This document shows positions 7,401 to 14,351 of a stretch of 28,028 bases of DNA, piece by piece. This DNA is from CAWJHE01 sp964614855. GTDB taxonomy: Bacteria > Chloroflexota > Anaerolineae > Anaerolineales > UBA4823. The position numbers were made by a program, and so were the translations under genes. The stretch lies in assembly GCA_964614855.1 (NCBI GenBank), contig CAZTMX010000013.1, positions 1-28,028 on the forward strand. Direction: 5' to 3'. A model generated the notes under the pieces. The model was given only the letters and a program-made list of their open reading frames with translations. It was not told where the DNA came from and did no database searches. How positions within the stretch are numbered: the first letter of the stretch is position 1; each line of letters starts with the position of its first letter.

Positions 7401-7415
7401 AGGAGGTAAGATAAA

Positions 7416-7958
7416 GTGTCAAGAATTGGTCGCTTGCCGGTGGTTGTACCGAAAGGTGTAGATATAGAAATCAATGGCACGCATGTGCATGTAAAAGGCC
7501 CCAAGGGTGAATTGCAGCGCACATTGCCGGCTTCAATGGAGATTTCCTTTGATGAGGGAGTTATCCAGGTAAATCGCCCATCAGAGTCCAATACACATCG
7601 TGCTCTGCATGGGTTGACCAGAACGCTGATTTCAAACATGGTAGTCGGTGTAAGTACCGGTTTTGAAAAAGTATTGGAGATCAACGGCGTGGGTTACCGC
7701 GCCGAGCTGGATGGGAACAACCTGGTCTTGTATGTTGGTTACTCGCATCCTGTCGTAATGGAGCCCCCACAAGGGATCTCTTTTGAAGTGGATACTCGTA
7801 CGCGCCTGGTCAAGGTGAAGGGTTACGATAAGGAAATGGTCGGTCAAGTTGCCGCCAACATCCGAAAAATTCGCCCACCCGAACCTTATAAGGGCAAGGG
7901 TATCAAATATCAGACCGAAACCATCCGCCGTAAAGCTGGAAAGACGGGTAAGGTGTAA
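7416..7958 (+). CDS. rplF: 50S ribosomal protein L6
   Basis: L6 (180 aa) lies near the factor-binding site of the 50S subunit. It has two homologous domains: the first opens SRIGRLPVVVPKGVDIEING and KGPKGELQR, and the second contains the C-terminal GQVAANIRKIRPPEPYKGKGIKY signature. The start is GTG at 7416, 8 nt after a full AGGAGGT (7401-7407). Length is normal. rplR follows after 5 nt. Confidence 0.97.
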   Translation: MSRIGRLPVVVPKGVDIEINGTHVHVKGPKGELQRTLPASMEISFDEGVIQVNRPSESNTHRALHGLTRTLISNMVVGVSTGFEKVLEINGVGYRAELDGNNLVLYVGYSHPVVMEPPQGISFEVDTRTRLVKVKGYDKEMVGQVAANIRKIRPPEPYKGKGIKYQTETIRRKAGKTGKV

Positions 7959-7963
7959 GACTT

Positions 7964-8332
7964 ATGACAACGAATAAATCACGCTCACAAGCACGTATCC
8001 GCAGGCATGAACGCGTGCGAAAATATATCTCTGGGTCTGCCGAGCGTCCTCGTTTGAACGTTTTCCGCAGCCTGGCAGAAATTTATGCACAGGTGATTGA
8101 TGATGAAGCAGGTGTTACCCTGGTTTCGGCATCGACAGTGGATCATGAATTGCGGGCAAAATTGGGTGGTCTCAAGAAATCAGAACAGGCCAGCCTGGTC
8201 GGCAAAACCCTGGCGCAGCGTGCAAAGGCAAAAGGGATTGATAAAGTTGTTTTCGATCGCGGTGGATACCGCTACTGCGGTCGGGTAAAAGCCCTGGGTG
8301 ATGCTGCCCGGGAAGGCGGCCTGGAATTCTAG
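7964..8332 (+). CDS. rplR: 50S ribosomal protein L18
   Basis: L18 (122 aa) binds 5S rRNA together with L5. Conserved parts are RHERVRKYISGSAERPRLNVFRS near the start, YAQVIDDEAGVTLVSAST, and the C-terminal VVFDRGGYRYCGRVKALGDAAREGGLEF. Length is normal. It is followed by 56 nt with a stable hairpin before rpsE. Confidence 0.97.
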   Translation: MTTNKSRSQARIRRHERVRKYISGSAERPRLNVFRSLAEIYAQVIDDEAGVTLVSASTVDHELRAKLGGLKKSEQASLVGKTLAQRAKAKGIDKVVFDRGGYRYCGRVKALGDAAREGGLEF

Positions 8333-8341
8333 TAACAGCAT

Positions 8342-8366
8342 CGGGCTGAATGGATCATTCGGCCTG
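8342..8366 (+). promoter_or_regulatory. Strong short-loop hairpin between rplR and rpsE
   Basis: CGGGCTGAATG (8342-8352) pairs with CATTCGGCCTG (8356-8366) around a three-base GAT loop, giving eleven pairs with two G-U wobbles. GGCTTTTAC follows, with only four Ts, so it could be a weak attenuator, an RNase site or an RNA 3' protection element rather than a full terminator. The rpsE ribosome binding site (GAGGAG, 8377-8382) starts 11 nt after the stem. Confidence 0.5.
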
Positions 8367-8388
8367 GGCTTTTACTGAGGAGAAAAGT

Positions 8389-8919
8389 ATGTCAGACTAT
8401 GAATTTTCAGAATTCACACAGGAAATGGACGAGCGTGTCGTGGATATCGCTCGTGTGGCCAAAGTTGTAAAAGGTGGTCGCCGGTTTTCTTTTCGTGTGA
8501 CCGTTGTGATTGGCGATAATCGCGGCAATGTTGGGGTCGGCATCGGCAAAGCCAATGCGGTACCCGACGCCATGCGGAAGGCTTCTGAGAAAGCCCGCGC
8601 CAATATGAGAAAGGTGTTCTTGTACGGCACCACAATCCCGCATCAGGTGATTGGGAAAGTATCTGGCGCTCAGGTGCTGCTCAAACCAGCATCTCCGGGT
8701 ACTGGCGTTATTGCCGGCGGCGGTGTTCGTGCTGTGCTTGAAGCAGCAGGCGTATCAGATATTCTCACCAAATCATTGGGCAGCAACAATGTCCTGAATG
8801 TTGTGTTGGCGACGATGGATGCGCTGGAACAACTGAAATCTCCCCAAGAAGAAGCCGCTCGGCGTGGAAAGTCAGCCAAAGAGCTGCTGCCGTTTTGGGA
8901 ACGGAGGAAAGATGGCTAA
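8389..8919 (+). CDS. rpsE: 30S ribosomal protein S5
   Basis: S5 (176 aa) contributes to decoding accuracy and the mRNA entry site. It contains the dsRNA-binding-like N-terminal domain (DERVVDIARVAKVVKGGRRFSF, GNVGVGIGKANAVPDAMRKA) and the C-terminal domain with PASPGTGVIAGGGVRAVLEAAG and SNNVLNVV. An in-frame ATG at 8350 would place the start inside the upstream hairpin. The ATG at 8389, 6 nt after GAGGAG, is the sensible start. It overlaps rpmD by 8 bases. Confidence 0.96.
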   Translation: MSDYEFSEFTQEMDERVVDIARVAKVVKGGRRFSFRVTVVIGDNRGNVGVGIGKANAVPDAMRKASEKARANMRKVFLYGTTIPHQVIGKVSGAQVLLKPASPGTGVIAGGGVRAVLEAAGVSDILTKSLGSNNVLNVVLATMDALEQLKSPQEEAARRGKSAKELLPFWERRKDG

Positions 8920-9124
8920 TTCCTTGCCCACTGAAGGTAAGATTGTTCGAATTACCCTGGTCAAGAGCCCGATTGGGTATTCGAAAAAGCATAAAGCCAC
9001 GATCAGAGCGCTTGGCCTGCGCCGTATGCACCAAACTGTTGAGCATGTGTACTCAAGAGTTCTGTGGGGCATGTTGGAAAAGGTCAACCACCTGGTCGAG
9101 GTAGAAGAAAGTGTTGAAGAGTAG
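8912..9124 (+). CDS. rpmD: 50S ribosomal protein L30
   Basis: L30 (70 aa) is a small 50S protein. The segment IVRITLVKSPIGYSKKHKATIRALGLRRMHQTVEH is the family signature. The ATG at 8912 follows GGAGG (8904-8908) and lies inside the last codons of rpsE, so translation is probably coupled. The protein is about ten residues longer than the shortest family members because of an acidic tail (EVEESVEE). An upstream in-frame extension to 8864 is ruled out by the ribosome binding site. Confidence 0.94.
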   Translation: MANSLPTEGKIVRITLVKSPIGYSKKHKATIRALGLRRMHQTVEHVYSRVLWGMLEKVNHLVEVEESVEE

Positions 9125-9132
9125 GATAGACG

Positions 9133-9585
9133 ATGAAACTTCATGATCTTAAACCTCAAGAAGGATCGAAGAAAAATCGCAAACGGGTAGGTCGCGGTAT
9201 CTCTGCCGGCCAGGGAAAGACTGCCGGTAGAGGAACCAAAGGTCAGGGATCTCGCTCGGGCGGCAGCACCAGGCTGTACCATCAGGGCGGCAACTTGCCC
9301 TTTTACCGCCGTTTGCCATTTGTTCGTGGTAAAGGTTTCACCCCATTGAACAGCGTTACGTACAACGAAGTCAACCTGGATCAACTGGCGGGTTTCCCGG
9401 CAGACAGTGATGTGACGCCGGTTACCCTGGCTGAAGCACGTCTGCTGCGAGATTATCGCAACCCTGTGGTTATTATGGGGCGTGGTGAAATCAATGTTCC
9501 GCTAAATCTGCGTGTACACCGTGTTACCAAGGGCGCGGTAGCCAAGATCGAAGCTGCCGGCGGCAGCGTCGAGATCATTGAATAA
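9133..9585 (+). CDS. rplO: 50S ribosomal protein L15
   Basis: L15 (150 aa) is a late 50S assembly protein. The basic N-terminus KKNRKRVGRGISAGQGKTAGRGTKGQGSR-type repeat region, the RRLPFVRGKGF segment and the C-terminal HRVTKGAVAKIEAAGGSVEIIE are all typical. Length is normal. secY follows after 18 nt, as in most spc operons. Confidence 0.97.
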   Translation: MKLHDLKPQEGSKKNRKRVGRGISAGQGKTAGRGTKGQGSRSGGSTRLYHQGGNLPFYRRLPFVRGKGFTPLNSVTYNEVNLDQLAGFPADSDVTPVTLAEARLLRDYRNPVVIMGRGEINVPLNLRVHRVTKGAVAKIEAAGGSVEIIE

Positions 9586-9603
9586 AGTATAGGAGCCAAC
9601 CTT

Positions 9604-10944
9604 ATGAAGCGATCAGCTTGGCGCTACCTGTGGGCAGCAAAAGACATCCGTCGTATGCTGCTCATGACCATTGGTTTGCTTGCGATTTACCGCCTGGCAG
9701 CACATGTGCCGGTTCCTGGTGCAAATCGCGAAGCAATCTCGAATATCCTCGCGGGGGGTGGCGCGGGGGGGAACCTGGTAGGGCTGTTGGATTTGCTCTC
9801 CGGCGGTACAGTGTCGAATTTCTCTGTGCTGGCTATGGGTGTTTACCCTTATATTACAGCCCAGATCATCTTGCAGTTGCTTGTGCCGATTATCCCTGCC
9901 CTGCAAAAACGCATGGAAGAAGACCCGCGCGAAGGCCGGAAGTGGATGGAAAAATGGACATACATCCTCTCTGTGCCTATGGCAGCATTGCAAGCCATTG
10001 GGCAGATCAATCTGTTCAACCAGTTTGCCCAGGGTGTGCCGGTCATCAATAACTTTGGTTTCATTCCCGGCTCAATCATGTCCTCGCTGGCGATCGTGCT
10101 TTCCATGACCGCAGGCACGATGTTCGCTATCTGGTTGGGTGAATTGATCTCGGAATACGGTATTCGTAACCAGGGTCTGTCTTTGATCATCTTCGCAGGT
10201 ATCGTATCTCGTCTGCCGGCCTCTATTATGAGCATCCTGGCAGACCGTGAAAACTGGTGGATTTTGCTGATACTATCCCTGATCATCACTACCGCGACGA
10301 TCTTTGCCATCGTTTTTGTGCAACAAGGTCGGCGCAACATCCCGGTGATGTATCCTGGACGGCGTGTTGGCAACCGAATGTCGATGCCAGTGAAAGGTAC
10401 TCTCCCTTTGATGGTCAACATGGCAGGCATGATCCCGCTGATCTTCGCCCAGGCATTGTTGACCTTCCCGGCGATTGTTGCCAGCTTCTTCACCTACTCG
10501 CAAACTGAGTGGGTGAGAAATGTTGCAGCAAAAACCTCCGAGCTCTTTGGCGGAACCAGCGATTTCTATCAAGTCATGTATTTCTTGATGGTTGTAGGCT
10601 TTACGTTCTTCTATGCAAATGTGCTGTTTACACAACAGAACTACGGCGAGAACCTGAAGCGTATCGGTGCGCAAATCCCGGGTGTCACCCGCGGCGCACC
10701 CACCCAACGTTACTTGAATAAGGTGTTGAGCCGCATCACACTTCCCGGCGCACTGTTCCTGGGTATTGTAGCGATCTTGCCCTGGTTGTTGGGTTTGATC
10801 ATCCCGCTTGGTAACAGCGGCAACTTGCTCCTCGTACAATCTGCTGGCTTGTTGATTGTTGTCGGTGTGGTGCGCGATGCGTTCTTTAACATCGAAGCAG
10901 AGTTGAAACTGCACGGTTACGACGATTCGCTGCTTGTTCGATAG
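9604..10944 (+). CDS. secY: Protein translocase channel subunit SecY
   Basis: SecY (446 aa) is the channel-forming membrane subunit of the Sec translocon. The hydrophobicity pattern fits ten membrane helices. Family hallmarks include HVPVPGAN after helix 1, the LGVYPYITA-like plug-region segment AMGVYPYITAQIILQL, the cytosolic loop QQGRRNIPVMYPGRR, the KGTLPLMVNMAGMIPLIFA helix, and YGENLKRIGAQIPGVTRGAPTQRYLNKVL in the last cytosolic loop. The gene sits between rplO and adk, its conserved slot. Confidence 0.98.
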   Translation: MKRSAWRYLWAAKDIRRMLLMTIGLLAIYRLAAHVPVPGANREAISNILAGGGAGGNLVGLLDLLSGGTVSNFSVLAMGVYPYITAQIILQLLVPIIPALQKRMEEDPREGRKWMEKWTYILSVPMAALQAIGQINLFNQFAQGVPVINNFGFIPGSIMSSLAIVLSMTAGTMFAIWLGELISEYGIRNQGLSLIIFAGIVSRLPASIMSILADRENWWILLILSLIITTATIFAIVFVQQGRRNIPVMYPGRRVGNRMSMPVKGTLPLMVNMAGMIPLIFAQALLTFPAIVASFFTYSQTEWVRNVAAKTSELFGGTSDFYQVMYFLMVVGFTFFYANVLFTQQNYGENLKRIGAQIPGVTRGAPTQRYLNKVLSRITLPGALFLGIVAILPWLLGLIIPLGNSGNLLLVQSAGLLIVVGVVRDAFFNIEAELKLHGYDDSLLVR

Positions 10945-10955
10945 AGGATATGCAC

Positions 10956-11612
10956 ATGGCACGTTACTATGTTCTTCTTGGACCCCCTGGAGCAGGAAAA
11001 GGAACACAGGCACAGCTTGTTTCCGGTAAGTTGGGATTGCCTCATATCTCATCTGGAGATCTTTTCCGAGATCATTTGAAAAACCAAACGGAATTAGGCA
11101 AAGTCGCCAAGGGATATATGGACCGCGGAGAGCTGGTGCCTGATGATGTGACGATTTCTATGATCCGTGAGCGGTTATCGCGCGCTGATTGTAAAAATGG
11201 CGCCTTGCTGGATGGTTTTCCGCGGACACCCGCTCAGGCGGTTGCCTTGGACGAACTGCTCAGCCAGCTTGGCGGCAAAATCGATGGGGTACCCTACATC
11301 AAAGTCGATTCAGAAGTCTTAATCGAACGATTGTCGGGGCGCTGGACTTGCCGGACGCAAGGGCATGTATTTCATCAGAAATACAATCCCCCTAAGCAGG
11401 CTGGAATTTGCGATATCGACGGCTCCGAGCTTTACCAGCGAGAAGATGATAAGGCAGAAACCGTGAGAAACCGCATCCAGGTATACTTTAACCAAACGAT
11501 GCCTTTAATTGAGTTCTACCGCCAGGCTGGAGTGTTACTCGAGGTGAATGGCGAGCTCTCGATAGAGGAAGTATCGAAAGTAATCCTGGCTGCATTAGAT
11601 GTGAAAGCGTAA
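10956..11612 (+). CDS. adk: Adenylate kinase
   Basis: Adenylate kinase (218 aa) converts ATP and AMP to two ADP. The P-loop is GPPGAGKGT (residues 9-17), the AMP-binding part includes ISSGDLFRDH and DGFPRTPAQA, and the long LID spans about 127-164. In the LID, zinc-type enzymes carry Cys-x2-Cys and Cys-x2-Cys/Asp; here the four positions read C132, Q135, C152, D155, so the second ligand is replaced. ATGs exist at 10950 and 10956; AGAGGA (10943-10948) is well spaced only for 10956. Its place after secY and before map is standard. Confidence 0.97.
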   Translation: MARYYVLLGPPGAGKGTQAQLVSGKLGLPHISSGDLFRDHLKNQTELGKVAKGYMDRGELVPDDVTISMIRERLSRADCKNGALLDGFPRTPAQAVALDELLSQLGGKIDGVPYIKVDSEVLIERLSGRWTCRTQGHVFHQKYNPPKQAGICDIDGSELYQREDDKAETVRNRIQVYFNQTMPLIEFYRQAGVLLEVNGELSIEEVSKVILAALDVKA

Positions 11613-11618
11613 CGCAGT

Positions 11619-12389
11619 ATGTCTTGGGATCGTGATGTTGTAATCAAGAGCGAAGCTGAGCTGGTTTCCATGCGGGAAGCTGGCAGGTTGAATGCTCTGG
11701 CTTTAGCTACGGTGCGTGGGTTGGTGCAACCGGGTATCACCACAGCAGAGCTGGATAAAGCTGCTGAAGATGTTATCCGTAAGCACGGTGGTGTGCCTAT
11801 CTTCAAGGGCTACCCCGGCGCCTATCCATACCCGGCAACATTGACGATCAGCATTAATGAGGAACTGGTCCACGGTATCCCTGGAAAGCGCCAGTTGAAA
11901 GAAGGCGATATCGTTTCCGTTGATTGTGGAACCCTTCTCGATGGATTTGTGGGAGATTCAGCCTTCACAATGGGGGTCGGCGAGATTTCCCCGCTTGCCG
12001 AGAGGCTTTTATGGGTGACGGAGCAATCGCTTTACGTAGGGATTGATAAAATGCGGCCAGGAAATCGTACTGGTGATGTTTCATCGGCTATCCAGCAATT
12101 TGTTGAAAGCCAGGGGTTCTATGTGACGCGTGAGTATACGGGTCATGGCGTAGGTCGAAAAATGCATGAAGGTCCGCAGGTACCCAATTACGGCACCCCA
12201 GGGCGAGGCATGCTTCTGCGACCGGGTTTGACTATAGCGATTGAACCCATGGTCCTGGTTGGCACACAATATACAAAGGTACAACCTGACCAGTGGACAG
12301 TGGTATCAGCCGATGGTTCGTTAACAGCTCACTTTGAACATTCTGTGGCAGTAACACAGGGTGATCCGATGATATTGACTCTGCAATAA
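11619..12389 (+). CDS. map: Methionine aminopeptidase, type I
   Basis: The enzyme (256 aa) removes the initiator methionine from nascent proteins. The five metal ligands of the family are visible: D102 (VDCGTLL), D113 (GDSAFT), H176 (GHGVGR), E209 (IEPM) and E240 (HFEHS), with the substrate-side H85 (LVHGIPG). There is no N-terminal extension, as in type Ia enzymes. The ATG lies 6 nt after the adk stop without a clear ribosome binding site, so translation is probably coupled to adk. No infA follows. Confidence 0.97.
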   Translation: MSWDRDVVIKSEAELVSMREAGRLNALALATVRGLVQPGITTAELDKAAEDVIRKHGGVPIFKGYPGAYPYPATLTISINEELVHGIPGKRQLKEGDIVSVDCGTLLDGFVGDSAFTMGVGEISPLAERLLWVTEQSLYVGIDKMRPGNRTGDVSSAIQQFVESQGFYVTREYTGHGVGRKMHEGPQVPNYGTPGRGMLLRPGLTIAIEPMVLVGTQYTKVQPDQWTVVSADGSLTAHFEHSVAVTQGDPMILTLQ

Positions 12390-12415
12390 ATGGTCAAATA
12401 ATCACGGAAAAAGAC

Positions 12416-12444
12416 TGGACGAACAGGTATGTATTTAGTATAAT
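12416..12444 (+). promoter_or_regulatory. Promoter for the rpmJ-rpsM-rpsK-rpsD-rpoA block
   Basis: A perfect -10 hexamer TATAAT (12439-12444) lies 17 nt after TGGACG (12416-12421), which matches the -35 consensus TTGACA at four of six positions. Transcription would begin near 12451 and give a leader of about 70 nt before rpmJ. It sits in the 130-nt gap after map, the longest gap since rpsJ-rplC, so it likely starts a separate alpha-operon transcript. Confidence 0.65.
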
Positions 12445-12450
12445 AGAGAC

Positions 12451-12519
12451 TTTGGCTGGACTGAATCCTGCGGTTTCCTAACTCTGGATGGACAACAGCC
12501 TCTAAGGAGAGAAGTTATC
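12451..12519 (+). promoter_or_regulatory. rpmJ leader, possible folded element
   Basis: The predicted 5' leader contains GGCTG (12454-12458) that can pair with CAGCC (12496-12500), and ATCC (12465-12468) that can pair with GGAT (12486-12489) inside it, giving an interrupted stem. The ribosome binding site AAGGAGAG (12504-12511) follows directly. In E. coli, S4 represses the alpha operon from its leader. This leader occupies the same place, but I see no proof that S4 binds it. Confidence 0.3.
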
Positions 12520-12633
12520 ATGAAAGTATCATCATCGATAAAGAAGCGCTGTGCAAACTGTAAAATTGTCAAACGAAAAGGTGTTTTGTTTGTAATTTGT
12601 GAAAACCCAAAGCATAAGCAGAGGCAGGGATAG
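12520..12633 (+). CDS. rpmJ: 50S ribosomal protein L36
   Basis: L36 is the smallest ribosomal protein: 37 aa reading MKVSSSIKKRCANCK, then IVKRKGVLFVI, then CENPKHKQRQG. It has the zinc-binding form with ligands C11, C14, C27 and H32. The ATG follows AAGGAGAG by about 8 nt. It starts the alpha block after a consensus-like promoter, and rpsM begins 6 nt after its stop. Confidence 0.97.
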   Translation: MKVSSSIKKRCANCKIVKRKGVLFVICENPKHKQRQG

Positions 12634-12639
12634 GTAATT

Positions 12640-13026
12640 ATGGCACGTATTGAAGGCGTCGATTTACCACGCAATAAGCGAATTGAAGTTGGTTTAACCT
12701 ACCTTTACGGTATTGGCTTGCCGCATGCCCATGAAATCCTGGCAGCGACAAAGGTCAACCCGGATACGCGGGTCAAAGACCTGACGGACACTGAAGTAAA
12801 CACACTGCGTGACTTCATCGTTTCTCACTACAAAGTGGAAGGTGATTTACGCCGTGAGGTTCAGTTGAACATTAAACGGCTGATCGAAATCGGTAGTTAC
12901 CGTGGGCTACGTCACCGCCGCAACCTGCCGGTGAGAGGTCAGCGAACCCGCACCAATGCGCGCACCAGCAAAGGCCCGAAGAAGACGGTTGCCGGTCGCG
13001 GTCGTCGCCGTGGCGGTAAGAAATAA
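12640..13026 (+). CDS. rpsM: 30S ribosomal protein S13
   Basis: S13 (128 aa) lies in the 30S head and bridges to the 50S. It has the opening MARIEGVDLPRNKRIEVGLTYLYGIG, the helix-two-turn-helix region, and the basic tail GLRHRRNLPVRGQRTRTNAR followed by TSKGPKKTVAGRGRR. Length is slightly longer than E. coli's because of the basic end. The next gene, rpsK, is unusually far away (171 nt). Confidence 0.97.
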   Translation: MARIEGVDLPRNKRIEVGLTYLYGIGLPHAHEILAATKVNPDTRVKDLTDTEVNTLRDFIVSHYKVEGDLRREVQLNIKRLIEIGSYRGLRHRRNLPVRGQRTRTNARTSKGPKKTVAGRGRRRGGKK

Positions 13027-13197
13027 TTTTCTGTTTCTTCGATCCAGATTTTTCCGGATACTCCTTGAAGGCTGCAGGATACATACTTCTGGATTGGGTA
13101 CCTTCCTCCCAGCGGCTATCTGGAATGAGTAAGCAGCAGCACGCATGAGTGTAAGAAACAGATTATTCGCAATCAAGTTGAATTGCAGAGAGGTGCT
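13027..13197 (+). promoter_or_regulatory. Structured rpsM-rpsK intercistronic region
   Basis: This 171-nt gap is long for a pair of genes that usually nearly touch. Its ends form a perfect ten-base inverted repeat: TCTGTTTCTT (13030-13039) and AAGAAACAGA (13153-13162). Inside, ATCCAGA (13042-13048) can pair with TCTGGAT (13090-13096), or its last six bases with TCTGGA (13121-13126), so two folds exclude each other. CCAG (13111-13114) can pair with CTGG (13122-13125). The rpsK ribosome binding site (AGAGAGG) lies outside the fold. No open reading frame of note is present. A regulatory or processing role is inferred. Confidence 0.5.
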
Positions 13198-13602
13198 ATG
13201 GCTCAAAGTGTAAGATCAGCACGCCGTAAGGGTAGTGCGAAAAAAACAAAGAGAATGCTGTCCTCAGGGCAGGTTCATGTATTCGCCACTTTTAATAATA
13301 CAATTGTGACGGTTACAGATCCTCAAGGCAATACAGTGGCCTGGGGAAGTGCGGGCTCGGCTGGATTTAAGGGCTCGCGCAAGAGTACGCCATTTGCGGC
13401 CCGGCTGGCGACAGAACAGGCTATCAAGGCTGCAATGGCAATGGGATTGCAGGAAGTGGAATTGATCGTTAAAGGCCCTGGACCCGGTCGTGAATCAGCT
13501 ATTCGCGCCGTGCAAACGATGGGTCTGAAAGTGACTTCCATTTCTGATATCACACCGGTTCCGCACAACGGCTGCCGGCCTCCCAAAAGACGCCGCGTGT
13601 AA
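13198..13602 (+). CDS. rpsK: 30S ribosomal protein S11
   Basis: S11 (134 aa) forms part of the platform near the E-site and the Shine-Dalgarno helix. The family segments are VHVFATFNNTIVTVTDPQGN, GFKGSRKSTPFAA, IVKGPGPGRESAIRA and the terminal TPVPHNGCRPPKRRRV. A TTG at 13183 could extend the frame, but AGAGAGG (13187-13193) points to the ATG at 13198, which gives the standard N-terminus and length. Confidence 0.97.
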   Translation: MAQSVRSARRKGSAKKTKRMLSSGQVHVFATFNNTIVTVTDPQGNTVAWGSAGSAGFKGSRKSTPFAARLATEQAIKAAMAMGLQEVELIVKGPGPGRESAIRAVQTMGLKVTSISDITPVPHNGCRPPKRRRV

Positions 13603-13635
13603 TAAATTTATCAGGAAGGATGAGGAAGAAATTAT

Positions 13636-14274
13636 ATGGCTAAGTATCGTGGGCCAGTTTGTAAATTGTGCCGGCGTGAAGGCGAAAAGCTTTTCTTGAA
13701 AGGTGAGCGCTGCTTCACACCAAAATGCTCTTTTGAGCGCAGAAGTTATGCTCCAGGGCAGCACGGCAAGAGCTCGCAGTTCCGCCGCCGGCGTGAATCT
13801 GACTATAACCGCCAGTTGCGCGCCAAGCAGAAAGCTCGCCGCGTATATGGTATCCTGGAACGTCAATTCCATCGTTACTATACTGTGGCGCTCGGCAGAC
13901 GCGGTCTGACAGGTCTGAACCTGCTGCAGATCCTTGAATCCCGGTTAGATAATGTGATTTATCGCCTGGGATATGCCGACAGCCGCGCTCAGGCGCGTGT
14001 CCTGGTGACCCATGGTCATTTTTCTGTAAACGGCAGGCGTACCGATATCCCCTCGATGCTGATGGCTCAGGGTGATGTGGTGGAAGTGCGCAAGGAATCA
14101 ACCCGCCGCACCTATTTCAAAGACCTGGCTGCTGCATCTGAAGATAAAAATGTACCCATGTGGTTAAGCCGTGATCTCAAGAATTTGTCGGGCACGATGA
14201 TTCGCCTGCCCGAGCGTTCCGAGATTGATACAAACTTAAGCGAACAGTTGATCGTTGAGTACTACTCACGATAG
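13636..14274 (+). CDS. rpsD: 30S ribosomal protein S4, zinc-binding form
   Basis: S4 (212 aa) is a primary 16S binder and nucleates 30S assembly; in E. coli and B. subtilis it also represses its own mRNA. The N-terminus has cysteines C9, C12, C26 and C31 (VCKLC, RCFTPKC), the zinc form of S4. An S4 RNA-binding domain follows around residues 100-165 (SRLDNVIYRLGYADSRAQARVLVTHGH-type segment). The gene is flanked on the 5' side of rpoA by a large hairpin, which may be relevant to autoregulation. Confidence 0.97.
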   Translation: MAKYRGPVCKLCRREGEKLFLKGERCFTPKCSFERRSYAPGQHGKSSQFRRRRESDYNRQLRAKQKARRVYGILERQFHRYYTVALGRRGLTGLNLLQILESRLDNVIYRLGYADSRAQARVLVTHGHFSVNGRRTDIPSMLMAQGDVVEVRKESTRRTYFKDLAAASEDKNVPMWLSRDLKNLSGTMIRLPERSEIDTNLSEQLIVEYYSR

Positions 14275-14285
14275 TGAAAAACCCA

Positions 14286-14325
14286 TTTGGTTGTGCAGCC
14301 GGGGAATTTCTGGCTGCCAACCAAA
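14286..14325 (+). promoter_or_regulatory. Large hairpin between rpsD and rpoA
   Basis: TTTGGTTG (14286-14293), a bulged T, and GCAGCC (14295-14300) pair perfectly with GGCTGC (14312-14317) and CAACCAAA (14318-14325): fourteen base pairs, one bulge, 11-nt loop. The downstream sequence lacks a T-run, so an intrinsic terminator is unlikely. It ends 16 nt before the GAGGTG ribosome binding site of rpoA. Candidate roles are a protein-binding site (S4 is the neighbour), an RNase III site that separates rpsD from rpoA mRNA, or a 3' stabiliser. Confidence 0.6.
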
Positions 14326-14351
14326 ACGAAGTTCTGGGGATGAGGTGAACC

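Noticed and set aside
8350..8388. Upstream ATG extension of rpsE
   Set aside because: It lies inside the rplR-rpsE hairpin and has no ribosome binding site; GAGGAG supports 8389.
14286..14330. Intrinsic terminator between rpsD and rpoA
   Set aside because: The stem is followed by an A/C-rich stretch, without the T-run a terminator needs.
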